Of a DNA stretch of 64,000 bases, positions 27,250 through 39,162 are shown piece by piece (the stretch's first letter is position 1; each line of letters starts with the position of its first letter). Source of the stretch: Prochilodus magdalenae (Eukaryota; Chordata; Actinopteri; Characiformes; Prochilodontidae); contig JAMWET010006765.1 in NCBI GenBank assembly GCA_024036415.1, forward strand, positions 87,501 through 151,500. The letters are read 5' to 3'. The notes under the pieces are model-generated. The model did not search any database. It had not been told where the DNA came from and worked only from the letters and a program-made list of their open reading frames with translations. The translations under genes and the position numbers were made by a program.

Positions 27250-27840
27250 AAATGTATATTTGTATAATGTCATATTCTTATTTCTTATAATGCCATATTC
27301 ACTTAAATAGCTGCATAAAGTAAAACAATGTTGCATTCCTGCTGTTTATTAGTTGTATCATATTGGTGCTGTAGAGTCATTTATTTAAGATTGTGTTCTT
27401 GTTTATATATGCCTGTGGTGTCGTATGAAGTTTATATATAGATTATATATAGTTCTATGGTTCTATAAATGCTCTGTTGTTTGTACAGTTGTTTCATGTA
27501 CAGCATTTTTTGCTAGTTTAGTCCTATAAGTTTGTATAACAATATTATAACTGTATAATAACAAAGCTGTACAGTGCAGGTTTATAATGTCATCTCACTT
27601 AAATAGCTTAAATAAATCATACACTTGTATTCTCAATTGTATAGCTCTAAAATGCAGTGTTCTTGCTTAAATAACTGGATGAACTCGCACAATGCAGGGC
27701 TATAATGTATACTCGCTTGTATAAACCTATAATCCTTCTCTTTGTACAGTCATATAATATTGTATTCTTTCTTGTATAGTCTTATAATGTGGTATTCTCA
27801 CTTGTATAGCCATATAAAGTCATGTACAGTCTTACTTATG
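27250..27840. repeat. Degenerate AT-rich tandem repeat
   Basis: Recurring words tataatgt, tattctcacttgtatag and cttaaatagct appear about every 40-50 bases, for example near 27270, 27585, 27715, 27760 and 27790. It is an old minisatellite; no gene is seen in it. Confidence 0.55.
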
Positions 27841-28687
27841 ATTGTAAAAATGGTTTATACAACAGTCCATTCCGATTGGCTGGTGTTATTATTTGTGATA
27901 ATAAATTTGAGTATGCTTTTCAATACTTGTATCCTTTTATTGAGTGCCGGTGCTGTGTAACATCATGTTAATAATACACAGTAGATTTAGCATATACTTA
28001 AACAGACAATGTATATATTAAGATATAACTGCTGACTTCCAGTATGTCAGATCAGATTCTGCAGACTGTAACTGCAAGCCTATGTCAAATTTCAAACCTG
28101 TCGCTGCCTATTAGCGAGCTTTTCAGTCAGCGACTGTGACAGCGGGACTTAAATGAACTGCCATTAGCCAGAATACTAACAAACAAACAAATCAGAATAA
28201 AAAGGATGGGCTGTGAAATGGATTACAGATCGACTGCAACAAAAACGACATTCAGGTTAATCTACAAAGTATGAAGGATCTATGATATCCTGACAGTTCA
28301 GTCTGTAATGCAAAAGGTACTACATTTTTGGTGGAGTACATTTGATACAATATCAAGGGCTTTGTGATGTGGAACTAAACGATAAAAGCAACAATAGTTT
28401 GTGTGCTGTTTGTGAAAGCATGCTCCTCTTAAGCAAAAAATGATCTTCAAGTAAAAAGTGCTTTTACTTCCAACATCTTTGTAAAAAAAAAAAAAAAAAA
28501 AATAAAAAAAAAAAACGCCTTTCCAGTTTTACCATGATGTTATCGCATCGGCTTCCATGGATCATTAAATTGCATCCAGTCTTAAGTTCAAATTGGCCCT
28601 GTAAAACCACAACTACAACCTCTTTATTCCAAATGTCCAGCACACTGGATATTTTTCCCCAGGCATTTTTTCAATAAAAAAAAAAAA

Positions 28688-28711
28688 TTATATATATATA
28701 TATATATATAA
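28688..28711. repeat. (TA)n microsatellite after an A run
   Basis: About 12 TA units preceded by poly-A; another long A run lies at 28483-28514. Confidence 0.9.
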
Positions 28712-30689
28712 TATTTTCCATTAGATTTTTTTATTGTATTTTTTGACAGTAACAATATGGGCATTAAAGTATTCTTATTTGAAAGTATTCAGAAATTTCT
28801 CATTTTTTTAGCATGTAAAATCAAATTTTAAGGAATAAATACAAAACTCTACCAGCTACTGCTCTATTACTCTACTATTATGCAGTACCAACATTTGCAC
28901 ATGTAAACACATTAATGCAAATAAGACTATGTATATATGAATTTTTAAGTGGATGTTATTGCGTAGCCTAAAGATAAATGTCCAGCAATGCTCTTACTCT
29001 TACTGCTAATGAACCATCACGATTCTTTTTTGGAGCAATATATTAGAAGTTGTTTGCTTGCCTGCAGCGTTCAATAAAACTTCCGTCCCAAAAGTGGGAG
29101 CCCCACTGACGACTGTGTCTATGCTTGACTTACTCAGCTATTTGAAACTGAACAAACTGAACGCTGAAGTGTTTATAATGGAGGGAAACGTGTACAGAAA
29201 ATGCGCAGGGAACATATTCACAGTGCCATAGTAAACACAAATACCACACCAGCCCCCCACGGCCCCCACCCCACCAACAGTTCTCATCTCTTTAGTCGTC
29301 AGAAGTTCTGTCTCCTTACTGTTGACATGGCGACCAGTGGCCCCGCCCCTGCGGTGTGAGGCGTTAATGAGGGCTTCTGTTTGGTGACCTCTCCATTAAT
29401 CAATAAGATCAAACGTTCCTCAAAGGCTCACCTCACTCCTTCTCTTCCTCCTTCATTCCCCCTTTTCTCTGCAGATAAAACGAGAAGTGAGGCGACGATC
29501 AGATGTGCAGGGTGGCCATCCTCTAAGGGAGGAGGCACAGGCAGCAAGGCAACGTGGGCTATATTTAGTTCAGTTCCATTTCAGCAGTTAATCGAGACAA
29601 GAGCCCGCTGAATTGCTGGAGTGAAAGAGAAGGGGAATGAAGAAAGGAGCTCAAAGTACATAAGAAGGGGGCATTGGAAATCCGACCCACAACTTGAATG
29701 AACGATTGTGCGAGCCTATCACGCTTATGAATGCATAAGAAATGGAGCGGCAGTAATGTTTAGAGTTTAAATGACTGTAAGCACATGTGGCTGGAAAGCA
29801 AGTAATCATTTTCCACAGGATCAAGCTTCATCTTCAGCCCAGTCTTAATCGCGCTCTGATTCAGTGGCCTTCAAAGAATTTCCCCCCTCCCTTCTAAAAA
29901 TGAACAGGCACTGTATTTTAAAATGACATTAGGGCTGATAAGCTCATCACACGTATCTGTAAACATCACAAGGCAGAAGTCATAGGTTAAAGTGAAGAAA
30001 CTGGGAAACATCACAGTCGTTTGGTTATCACATAACCCCAATCAGTTCTGCCATAGAGCCTATTTGACACCAGGGTGTAATGTAATGGGTTTAAGTTCCC
30101 ATCCTTATTGTACATTCTATGGGACTTTGACCTTTCTGCATATAACGTGGGACTGACCAATAGCCTACAGTTATTGGGAAAAGATTATGTCCCCTCTCGG
30201 ATTAAGCTGCACCTACCCATGGACCCTTAACTTAATTTGCTCAATGATGATTCAAGACTCTCCATCATTTGAGGATTTTGGGAAATAAGGGTGGCAGGCC
30301 TAACTGCAACAAAAACAAAAAGGTATCGCTCAACGATGGTTACCCCCTCATAACGATCCGTACATCAATGGCTTCATACGCTATCATACAATAATTAACA
30401 ATGGGGACCCTGGAACTCTCCATACCCAGAGTAATATGGACTACCCAAAGTGAAGTCTATCATAACGTATTGTGGTCTTAGCCTAACCCTAACCCTAAAG
30501 CCTAACCCTTTGACTTACACTTCCAGCGCAAGACCGCACACAATGTGTTATTGTGCTTAAGTAGCGCTTTGGTGTATCTGTACTGAAGTGTTTCCTTTCT
30601 GGGTGGGTTTTTACTTTAACTTCTCTAAATCTTAAACCTACATATCTTACCTCATACTCCACCACATTATGGTCCAATCGCTCCTTCCT

Positions 30690-31155
30690 TTTGTCTTGTG
30701 TATTAAAAAAAGCTTGTAAAGTGGACCCACCAATCAGGGTACAGTGGTCTCTTTATTTTTAGTTTGTTTTGACCTGTTGGACAGAGCTTGGTTCTAGCTA
30801 ATGGAAACTGTTCTCCTTCAGGGTTCTGTACTTATGATCATTTGAATAGACATCAGTGTCAGACTAATTAATGGGCTTCTATTAAAGACTGGTGGACGGA
30901 GAGACACTAGAGGCCCTACACCTGAAATGGGCTGATAAAGAGTCCTGTTCCAGAAATGATATCAGGACATTAGAGCCATGATAAATCATGCTACTGTTAC
31001 TCTCCATACTTAAGTACAGTTAAGGTAAATACTTTAGTACTGTTACTCCAGTGGAGGTCTAAAGGGAGGAACTTCTACTGACACTGGAGGAATATTTTAC
31101 CTTGTCCATCTCTCTTTAACTTAAGTACATGGGTTGTGTACTTCATCCAGCACTG
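30690..31155 (+). mobile_element. hAT-like non-autonomous repeat (family R)
   Basis: Close copy of the 16.7 kb element: acccaccaatcagggtacag, ggacagagcttggttctagc, gacactagaggcc and ttactccagtggaggtctaa, ending ttcatccagcactg. No ORF of note. Confidence 0.6.
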
Positions 31156-32405
31156 ATAGTTAGCCTTGAGACCAGAGAAGCTGGAGGAGTTGGTTTGGTA
31201 AACTCGCTGGTACACAACACCGGAATTCCTGGAAAGTTACATGGGCTCAGGAGCACACCAATTAGCAGCACACGTACCGGCTCAGCAACACTTCAGTGTT
31301 CACCAAAACTTTTCTCCACTGCTCAGCTGACCTATCCATGCTCTGCCCACCAGTGGGTTCATTTGTAGCAACTGTTGCAAGATTGCACAACCTTTACAGA
31401 ACCACACAAACTCAGACGCAATAAGAAGTTGTAGCAATAATTATTTAGAGTTGCTCTATAATGTCAAGCTTACCAATGCGCAGCTGAACTACGGTGTTGC
31501 AGATAGAGCTAAACACACTGAAAATAAAGAATTAGAAATGTGAGCTCAAAACACATCAGTAATTAAACTGTAGACTGAGAGAACATTAGTGAATGAAACC
31601 TACATTTACTGCCCATGCTGTCTTATGAGTGAGTGGGCCAATTAGAAGCAGAAGGGGGCTTATGGGGCCAATTTAAGAGAGCAATTAGTAAGATGGGCAA
31701 CCTGTCCACATCACACTCCAAACAATATAGTGGGCAACACATCACAAGATGTAGTGTCTACAACAAAACAAGGTAATGCCCAGTCTCTCCTCCTCCCGCT
31801 AAACTTACCAGTCTAGAAGAAAGTTGCCCCAAACATAACTACTGTACTGCTAGTGGGTTAGCATGCTATATACAGTATCATAAACCAAGCTTTACTGGCC
31901 AAGTATTCACACATACAAGGACTTTGTTGTAGGTTACAGTAGCTTACAGTGCACAGAGAGTGGCAACATTTCACACAGTAGAAGAGTACAACTCACATTC
32001 CTTGTAGCATGCACGCACACCATACCTTATACACCTGTAAACCTTCCATTGTGTGCAGTTGTATGTTTATATTAAAGTGCTGAGTGCAGCAGTTCGCAGA
32101 GGCAGATTAACTAAGCCGTATAAAAGTGGAGTACAAGAAGAAGAAACACCACTCTGAGACAGTCAGTACAGTACGGAGTGATGTGTGAACCTGTTTACAC
32201 AATAATTAGATAAAGTGCAGAACAGGAAGTGCAGAACAGGAAGAACAGGGCGTGAGAAAAGTGTCCTGAGTATGGCTTGTATGTGTTTGAGTAGTTCAGG
32301 ATAAATAAGAGAAGGGTGGATCTGCAATGTGTACTGGATTGCAGTGTTCAGTGTTCATGAGTGATGGCATGTGGGAAGAAGGTTCTCTGTAGCCTGGTAG
32401 TCTTG
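31156..32405. other. Intergenic, no gene recognised
   Basis: No clear ORF. The last few hundred bases may be the decayed 3' part of the adjacent LINE relic, since the frame similarity ends near 32410. Confidence 0.45.
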
Positions 32406-33381
32406 ATCCTTATTCAGCTAAAGGCCTGAGGAAAGACGCTGGAACAGGTGATGGATCAGTGATGATCAGATCCAACAGTGTGGGTAGTTTGACTCCAGTG
32501 GCCTTCTCTACAGACCTGATGATGCGCTGCAGTCTGTGGATATCATGTTTGGTGGCTGAGCTGCCCCACACTGTGATGGATGTAATGATAACAGATTCTG
32601 TGGTGGCAGTGTAGAACTGTACCATCAGCTCCTGGGACAGGTTGAACTTCCACAATGGACGCAGGAAGTACATCTTCTGTTGGGCTTTCTTGATGGAGCT
32701 GATGTTGCATTCCCATTTTCGGTGCCTGGAACTTGTAGGACTCCACAGCCATCACAGTTCTGTTCAGGAAGATCAGTGCTGGAGGGGTTGAGGTGCTTCT
32801 CCTGAAATCCAGCGTTTTCAGTTACAGGTTTAAGCTGTAAGCAGACTCCAATGACTGTTCTATTGTCTGCAAACTTCAGAATTTTGACTGAGGGGTCCAT
32901 GGAGGTACAGTTGTTCATGAAGTGAGAAGAGCAGTGGCCAGAGAACACAACCCTGAGGAGCTCCTCTGCTGATAATCTTGGTTGCTGAAATGATTTCCCC
33001 AACCTCACCAGCTGCTCTCTGCCAGTGAGGAAGTTTGGGTCCACTGGCAGGTGGAGGCTGGCACATTCAGTTTGCTATGTAGCTGTCCTGGAATGACAGT
33101 ACTGAAGGCTGAGCTGAAGTCCAAGAACAGAAGTCTTGCATAAGCGTTTGGATGGTCGAGGTGGTGAAGAACGTGGTGAAGTCCCACATTCACTGTGTCG
33201 TCCAGCAACTAGTGGGCCCAGTATGCAATCTACAGGGGATTAGTGATCTCCTTCTGGTGAGAAGCAGTCTCTCAAAGGTTTTCATGACTACAGATGTCCG
33301 TGCGATGGGTCTGTAGTCGTTCAGTCCTGTGATGGTTGCCTTTTCGGGGACATCTAGCATACATAGATGTCTATGACACAC
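32406..33381 (-). pseudogene. Non-LTR retrotransposon reverse transcriptase relic
   Basis: Four minus-strand frames in gene order hold RT blocks: ARLLFLDFSSAFSTVIPGQL (motif A, 33005-33208), RGAPQGCVLWPLLFSL (motif B, 32860-33066), ILKFADNRTVIG (motif C, 32625-33044), then YFLRPLWKFNLSQELMVQFY and RLQRIIRSVEKATGVKLPTL (32410-32673). The second catalytic Asp of FADD is Asn, and frameshifts split the ORF, so it is inactive. The family is L2/CR1/Rex-like. Confidence 0.82.
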
Positions 33382-33895
33382 TGTCCAAACTTAATTCCTC
33401 ACATTCTGTAGATCAATTCATTTTGATTGATTGATTGATTGATTATGCTAATGTGACAGGTTTACTACTGACAGGAATACCGAGTCCCCACTGAATTAAA
33501 ACTGTGCTACGATTTCTTCTTCCTTTCATTTTTGCCAACACTCTGTACAACTATTCCAGTCTCACTAAATGCCATGTTGGGTGGAACATGAACAGGTCAG
33601 CTTCACTAACCACAATATTCAATTGTGCGTAAAGCAGTACAAGAGCCCCAGGAGAGTCATGGGTAAAAATAGAACGGTTATTAGAGAAAACTCAGTTGCT
33701 GCATCAGTGAAGTATTAGAGCTTCTAACACTAAAGCTAGGGTCCTATTCTATACCCCACAGAGGTCTGGAACAGGTACACTCTGTGCCATATCTTCCTTT
33801 AGGCTTCATCGATAAATTAAATCCAGAATCTTCAACAAAATGAAGAAATATATTTATAGAGAGGATTTGTCCTTTAAACCAGGTACAGAGGTGGG

Positions 33896-33896
<1 letters not shown>

Positions 33897-33945
<49 letters not shown>
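33897..33945. repeat. (AC)n microsatellite
   Basis: About 24 uninterrupted AC units. Confidence 0.96.
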
Positions 33946-33947
<2 letters not shown>

Positions 33948-34445
33948 GCAGCTCATCAAGCAGGTGTCAGGACTACCCTTTACAGCAGCAACATAATCAG
34001 AGCAAAGTGAAATCATGTAGTTAAGTTTCCAGTGCTCTCTCTCTCGCTTTTCCCTCTCCCTCTCTCTCTCTCCCTTTCTCTCCCTCTACCTCCTTCTCTC
34101 TCATTACACAAAATATGTTAAAGTCCACTAGAGGTGACTTTAAAGGATTGCATTGCATTGCATTGTTACCTTCGGAGGGTTTTTCTGGAGAGCAGCCTAC
34201 AGCTCGCTGTCAGGCAGGGAAATTGGAGAGAGAAGGAGACAACGACTTAAGAGAGGTAGCAGTGTCAGAAATGACAGAATGCAGGGCGAGAAAGAGAGAG
34301 GAGGCAGAAATGTCACTCGCAGAGGAGTACAAGCACAACCCCATCTCTCCGTCTTTCTTTTTTTTTTGCGGAGGCTGTGACAATGGAGAGACAGAGAGAC
34401 AGACGGACAGAAACAGAGACGGACAGAGCAGCCAGCAGGGAGTTG

Positions 34446-34446
<1 letters not shown>

Positions 34447-34476
<30 letters not shown>
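34447..34476. repeat. (CA)15 microsatellite
   Basis: Fifteen CA units; part of a purine-rich, microsatellite-dense stretch from about 34020 to 35000. Confidence 0.95.
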
Positions 34477-34477
<1 letters not shown>

Positions 34478-34696
34478 GCGCACCTGTCTCTCCCCCACAA
34501 GTGCGCACACACACAGCACTCACATTATACCTCTATTAGTCCCTTTACATCCAGACCAATACTGAGTCCCAGTGGGTGGGGTGGGGTGATACTCAGGTGA
34601 GAGAGGTGAAAAAAGAGGAAGCAGCTAGCTAGATAGATCGATCAGAGACAGAGGGAGCTAAAGCAGAATAGACAAAGAATGAAAAGGGGAGGGGGG

Positions 34697-34738
<42 letters not shown>
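34697..34738. repeat. (GATA)n microsatellite
   Basis: About ten uninterrupted GATA/TAGA units. Confidence 0.95.
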
Positions 34739-34739
<1 letters not shown>

Positions 34740-34909
34740 ACGTGAAAAGTGAAAGAAGGGAAGATGAGAGAGAAGAGGGGGCAGACAGACAGCGAGAGAG
34801 ATGCAGTGTATCTGTCTGATTCTGTCTGCTCGACAGGCCACGACTGAACATGAACATTACAGAAACCTTTCTGACCGTTACTAACAATGCACAGAGGGCG
34901 TGCACACGC

Positions 34910-34911
<2 letters not shown>

Positions 34912-34991
<80 letters not shown>
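34912..34991. repeat. (AC)40 microsatellite
   Basis: Uninterrupted AC dinucleotides over 80 bases, preceded by a CG-containing purine-pyrimidine run. Confidence 0.97.
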
Positions 34992-34993
<2 letters not shown>

Positions 34994-35000
34994 TGAAGTA

Positions 35001-35060
35001 CAGTGCTGTGCAAAAATCAGAGACCACCCTGTCATTTCATTCCCTTTCAAGAGACTCGCA
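35001..35060. mobile_element. Tc1-like transposon end
   Basis: TA then cagtgctgtgcaaaaatcag agaccacc is a familiar fish Tc1-like terminus, directly after the (CA)n tract. It may belong to the transposase piece at 36003-36300, but the link is not shown. Confidence 0.4.
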
Positions 35061-35854
35061 TTCATGTTTTCACCTTAGTATGGTCTTAGAAACACGTGAA
35101 GTGATGTAAAGGTCTGCATTGTGGGTTGGCCAGCTTTGGACACCAGCAAAAGTTCTTGATTTTCCTGATTTGCTAAATTTATTTGGTTATTATTCTTTTC
35201 TGGCCTGGTCTCCGCGGAGTACATTCACCCGTGTTTGTCTAAGGGCACACAGTGATCAATCCACAAGCTCTCACCGGCTGCCAGCATTCATTCAATTAGC
35301 AGCCCATCAATACTCTTCACCTTTACCGTTACTAGGGATAAAAAACATTTGCTCATGGAGAACGAGGTGCTCTCACCCCTGCTGGATCCAATACAGTTTT
35401 AATGGCATGCTATTACTTTACAGGGTTGCTCTTAATCTCTGACGCTTTTAGGCTCAAAGTGTATAAACAGGGATGGGGATGTAAATGAGCACGATAACGC
35501 TCATCACCTCAGAGGCAAAGAAAGATCCGATAAGGCCATGGCGACCTGGAACGGGTGAAGAGAATGTTCCCTGCTTCCATTAATGAGGGAGCTGACTGAG
35601 GGACATGTTGATAGTGTATAATATATCTGAAAATCTGAATTAGATTCAGAATCTTTATTCGCCAAGTACCACATTTCTCTTGGTGCAGGTTTAACCATAA
35701 AAGGAAATTCATACATACTAAATATGAACATAGTATAGGCAATGCAAAAGCAATCTGCAAGTACTATAAAGATGTGCAATGTAAGATAAGCACAGATACA
35801 GTGAAGTTCTACAGAATTGCTGAAGTACACTCATCACAGTATAGTATAGCACGA

Positions 35855-36002
35855 CCACCCTTAACACCACGTTAATGTCACCTAAGACTGGCGTTGCGCC
35901 AGAATGGCAGCAGCTCATCTTCACTGATGAGTCTTGGTGGAGACGACCAACGAATCCGGATTATGGAGGCACCGTGATCACACCCTATGGAGCCTCTACA
36001 AC
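35855..36002 (+). pseudogene. Tc1-like transposase fragment (family T-B)
   Basis: A + strand frame reads WQQLIFTDESWWRRPTNPDY, the first catalytic Asp region (FTDES) of a Tc1-like transposase. Upstream, ttaacaccacgttaatgtca matches the 50.2 kb copy. It is truncated where an opposite-strand element begins. Confidence 0.6.
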
Positions 36003-36300
36003 TCGCCATACTGTTGGTCTGCATGGTCCGAGCATGGACAGCTCTCTTTAAGTGACACCACAGATTTTCAATAATATTCAGGTCTGGGGACTGAGATGGC
36101 CATTCCAGAACGTTATACTTGTTCCTCTGCATGAATGCATTAGTAGATTTTGAGCAGTGTTTAGGGTCGTTGTCTTGTTGGAAGATCCAGCCCTGGCACA
36201 GCTTCAGCTTTGTCACTGATTCCTGGACATTGGTCTCCAGAATCTGCTGATATTGATTGGATCTGTTGGTTGTTTAAGAGAATGATGGCTTAAGGAAAGA
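36003..36300 (-). pseudogene. Tc1-like transposase C-terminal fragment, different family
   Basis: The minus strand reads KLKLCQGWIFQQDNDPKHCS, then NKYNVLEWPSQSPDLNIIEN and LWCHLKRAVHAR, covering the second Asp (QQDNDPKH) and the Glu (NIIENLW) of the DDE triad. The N-terminal half is missing. Confidence 0.82.
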
Positions 36301-37260
36301 AGCTATAGTGGTGATGGTTGGTCTTGAGTCTTTTGGAGCTCTCACAGAAAGAGAAAGTGACCGGGGTATGATGGGTTAGCGGAGATTATCCTCACCTTCT
36401 CCCCAGTCTTAGGTGTGTGAAGGTCTTGACGGGTATGGAACAGTCAGCTTGTGGTTTTCAAGGCACATGGCACTGTCCACTGCAGCTTATTCTTGGTGTG
36501 CAGAGAGGCAGAGCTGAACTGAGAGGAAATGGAGGATGTGACGACAGAGTCTGCTATTGCAGTGTAGAACTGGATTAGCAGCTGCTCAAGACAGCCCAAA
36601 TATGTTGAGCGGTTGCAGGGAATACAGGCACTGCTGGGCCTTCTACATAAGGCCCATTCGAGACCATGCAGAATGGAAGTGCTCAGGAATTTGTATGACA
36701 GAGGTCATCTCCAAGACACCAGCTGCATTACACCCTCGATGTGCATGGACTTGTTGTTTGAGATGAGACTGACCAGCTTAATAGGTTTAACTAAGTCACT
36801 GTTAGAAGTACAGTCACTGGTGTAGAGAGAGTATGGCAGAAGAGAGAGCATCCTGGCCGGGCTGAGGCGGAGAGGGTCTGCAATGTGGTCATCCATCCTG
36901 GCAAATTGTTTCCTGTTAGATGGGGAACTTGTGAATTCAGTAGCAGACAGACAGTGGGGCACTGAAATGCCATAGTTTATCTAGTAGAAGGTCAGGAATG
37001 ACCAGGCAGAGCTGAGGTCTACACACAGCACATGGGCATAATGGTTAGGACCATCCGGGTGTTGCGGGATGTAGTACAGAGCCAAATGAATGGCATCTTC
37101 TACAGACCTGTGAGCTCTACACAACCTATAGAGGATCCTAGAGGGCATCAGTCATGACTAAGAGCTGCTGAAGTACAAGTTTCTCAAAACGCTACATGCA
37201 TGCAGAGGTTAGGGCAACTGGTCTGCAGTTGTCCAGACGGGAGATCTGTAATCATGGGGA
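36290..37260 (-). pseudogene. Second LINE reverse-transcriptase relic, more decayed
   Basis: The minus strand keeps LPYSLYTSDCTSNSD (36705-36962), matching the FSLYTNDCTS region of fish LINEs. At 36540-36680 it shows cagtgtagaactggattagc, parallel to the 32.6 kb copy. No long ORF survives. Confidence 0.6.
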
Positions 37261-38185
37261 TAATGATAGGGGGGTCTTAAAACAAGCAGGTACAACAGAC
37301 CAGTGTTTTTCAACCCTGCCATGGGACAATTTAGTGGACTCCTGCCTTTAACACAGAATCTGTGTGTCTAAAAAGGGCTTATTAATAAGCTGATAAGTCA
37401 GGCGTTTTGGGAGCAGCAGGTAAAGTCCTAAATTGTGCAGGGAAGGAAGTCTCCAGGGTGCCTGAGATGTGCTGCAATAAACCTGGTCACAACCACTGTG
37501 CTCCTGATTTGTCAACCAACTTTAGATTCCAATCCTTGAATTAGTCATCAGACTTCAGAAAACTTCAATAACCGCACAAAAGCATGATGAAATAGACTGT
37601 AACTCAGCGGTACTATACTCACACTGGAGTTATTAACAAGCTTTTGCATGATTCATAAATAATTCAAGCAAAACAAACAAGAGGATTGATTAGCACTGAG
37701 AGAAACAAGCAACCAAAACACAGGGAGTTTATAACGGGGCTGACGAGTAGAGTAATGAGCCACAGGTGTCAGTACTTCAGGAGGCACAGCGCTAGGCACG
37801 AGCCAGCGAGGATGGAGATCTGATGGAGAGACAGAATTTGTATATGAGAGCAAAAACCACTTTAGCTACATATGTAGCTACGTATTACATCTTGTGAAAA
37901 CAAACAACTACAAGTACACTACATTCTACTTCCTTTGATGAAAACCTAGATCACAGACGTAGCACAAAAAGTCCTGTGTACAAATTCAAATAAATGATTG
38001 TGACAGAAAATATGGGTAGAAATGCTGGGATAGGGTTTCAGAGGTTTTATATTTGTTTTGTTTTTGTCAGTTTTGCAACAATCTGACTTTATCTGGGTGC
38101 ATTGTTATTTTCATTAATAATAAATTAATACTAATATAATTTTTAAAGTACTATACAACTTGATATGTTGTCTTTGTCTCACATT
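37261..38185. other. Intergenic; possible dispersed repeat at 37300-37440
   Basis: The words gtttttcaaccctgcc and aaaagggcttattaa resemble, on the opposite strand, 7470-7570 (gtcctggaggacaccctgcc, caacacacctgatccaa). Both may be copies of one old repeat. No gene seen. Confidence 0.35.
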
Positions 38186-38480
38186 CAAAGATTCTAATCA
38201 CTTATTGATCCCAGAGTGGGGAAATTTAGTCTCCGCCTTTAACCCATCCGTCAAGTGAAAAACTCACATACACACTCACTACATACCCCACCACACTAGG
38301 GGGCAGTGAGCACACATACCCGGAGCAATGGGCAGCCCTATCCACGGCGCCCGGGGAGCAGTTGGGGGTTAGGTGCCTTGCTCAAGGGCACCTCAGTCAT
38401 TACTGTCAGTTCAGGGAATCGAACCGGCGACCCTCCGGTCACAAGGCTGGTTCCCTAACCTCCAGCCCACGACTGCCCCA
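38186..38480 (-). mobile_element. tRNA-derived SINE, family B
   Basis: On the minus strand: head ggggcagtcgtgggctggag, B-box ggttcgattccc, then a body with aaggcacctaaccccc and ctgccccctagtgtgg, and tail ttccccactctgggatcaat. This is a second SINE family, distinct from family A. Confidence 0.8.
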
Positions 38481-39125
38481 CAATATGTGGCTTAAATGTA
38501 ACTAAATATATGACTAACATTAGATTTGCACATTGTGTTCTGTTTTTATGTAGATTTCATGTTATGCGTTAAGGTTGTAGGCTCTTCAGAAGCCCGTCCT
38601 TGATGATTACTACAGTCCTTGGAGTTTAGAGAACGATGGCCATCTTAGATGAACATTAATCTAAAAATGACAAGCATGTACTGATTGGCTGGAAGCCCAG
38701 AAGATTCCCCACTGCTAGAATGTCAGATGTCAGCTAGTGGTATTCCATTCACTGACTGATCTGAATGAGGAGGGGTGCATATTTGGATGTTGCGTACACC
38801 TGGAGAAATGCATGCTTGTGCTGCAGCTGCCCATAATATGTATACTTATATAATATGCCACTTATTTGCAAAAAATGTCCCTTTAAAAGAATTAGATTAG
38901 GAGGAGTAAACAGTCTCAACCAGTGCTGTTTATGCACACGGTTTCTAGTTATACTCATTATACACCGAGTCCCAGACTCCGTATTTGTGTTAGGTAGCAG
39001 TGTACGCTGGCTTTCTGTGCGGAACCATGTGTGCAGTGTCATTATTTTCTAAAATAGCAACTGTAAATATACTCAGTGCTGTGAAGTTACGCAAATATAC
39101 AGCATAAGTATGTGCATATGTGTGT

Positions 39126-39162
<37 letters not shown>

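Larger units (their letters stand above)
25263..30689. other. Long intergenic stretch with little recognisable content
   Basis: Apart from the degenerate tandem repeat (27250-27840) and the A and TA runs near 28.5-28.7 kb, I see no gene. The 132-codon ORF at 26349 is T/C-rich and hydrophobic by composition. A short (CCCTAA)-like run lies at 30481-30500. Confidence 0.55.

Noticed and set aside
30481..30510. Telomere-like (CCCTAA) repeats
   Set aside because: Only two to three units are present, mixed with near matches. Too short to call an interstitial telomeric block.
35878..36216. 112-codon minus-strand ORF that looks like one transposase
   Set aside because: The first half is a Tc1-like C-terminus; the second half is the antisense of another Tc1-like fragment. 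It is a chimera and not a gene.
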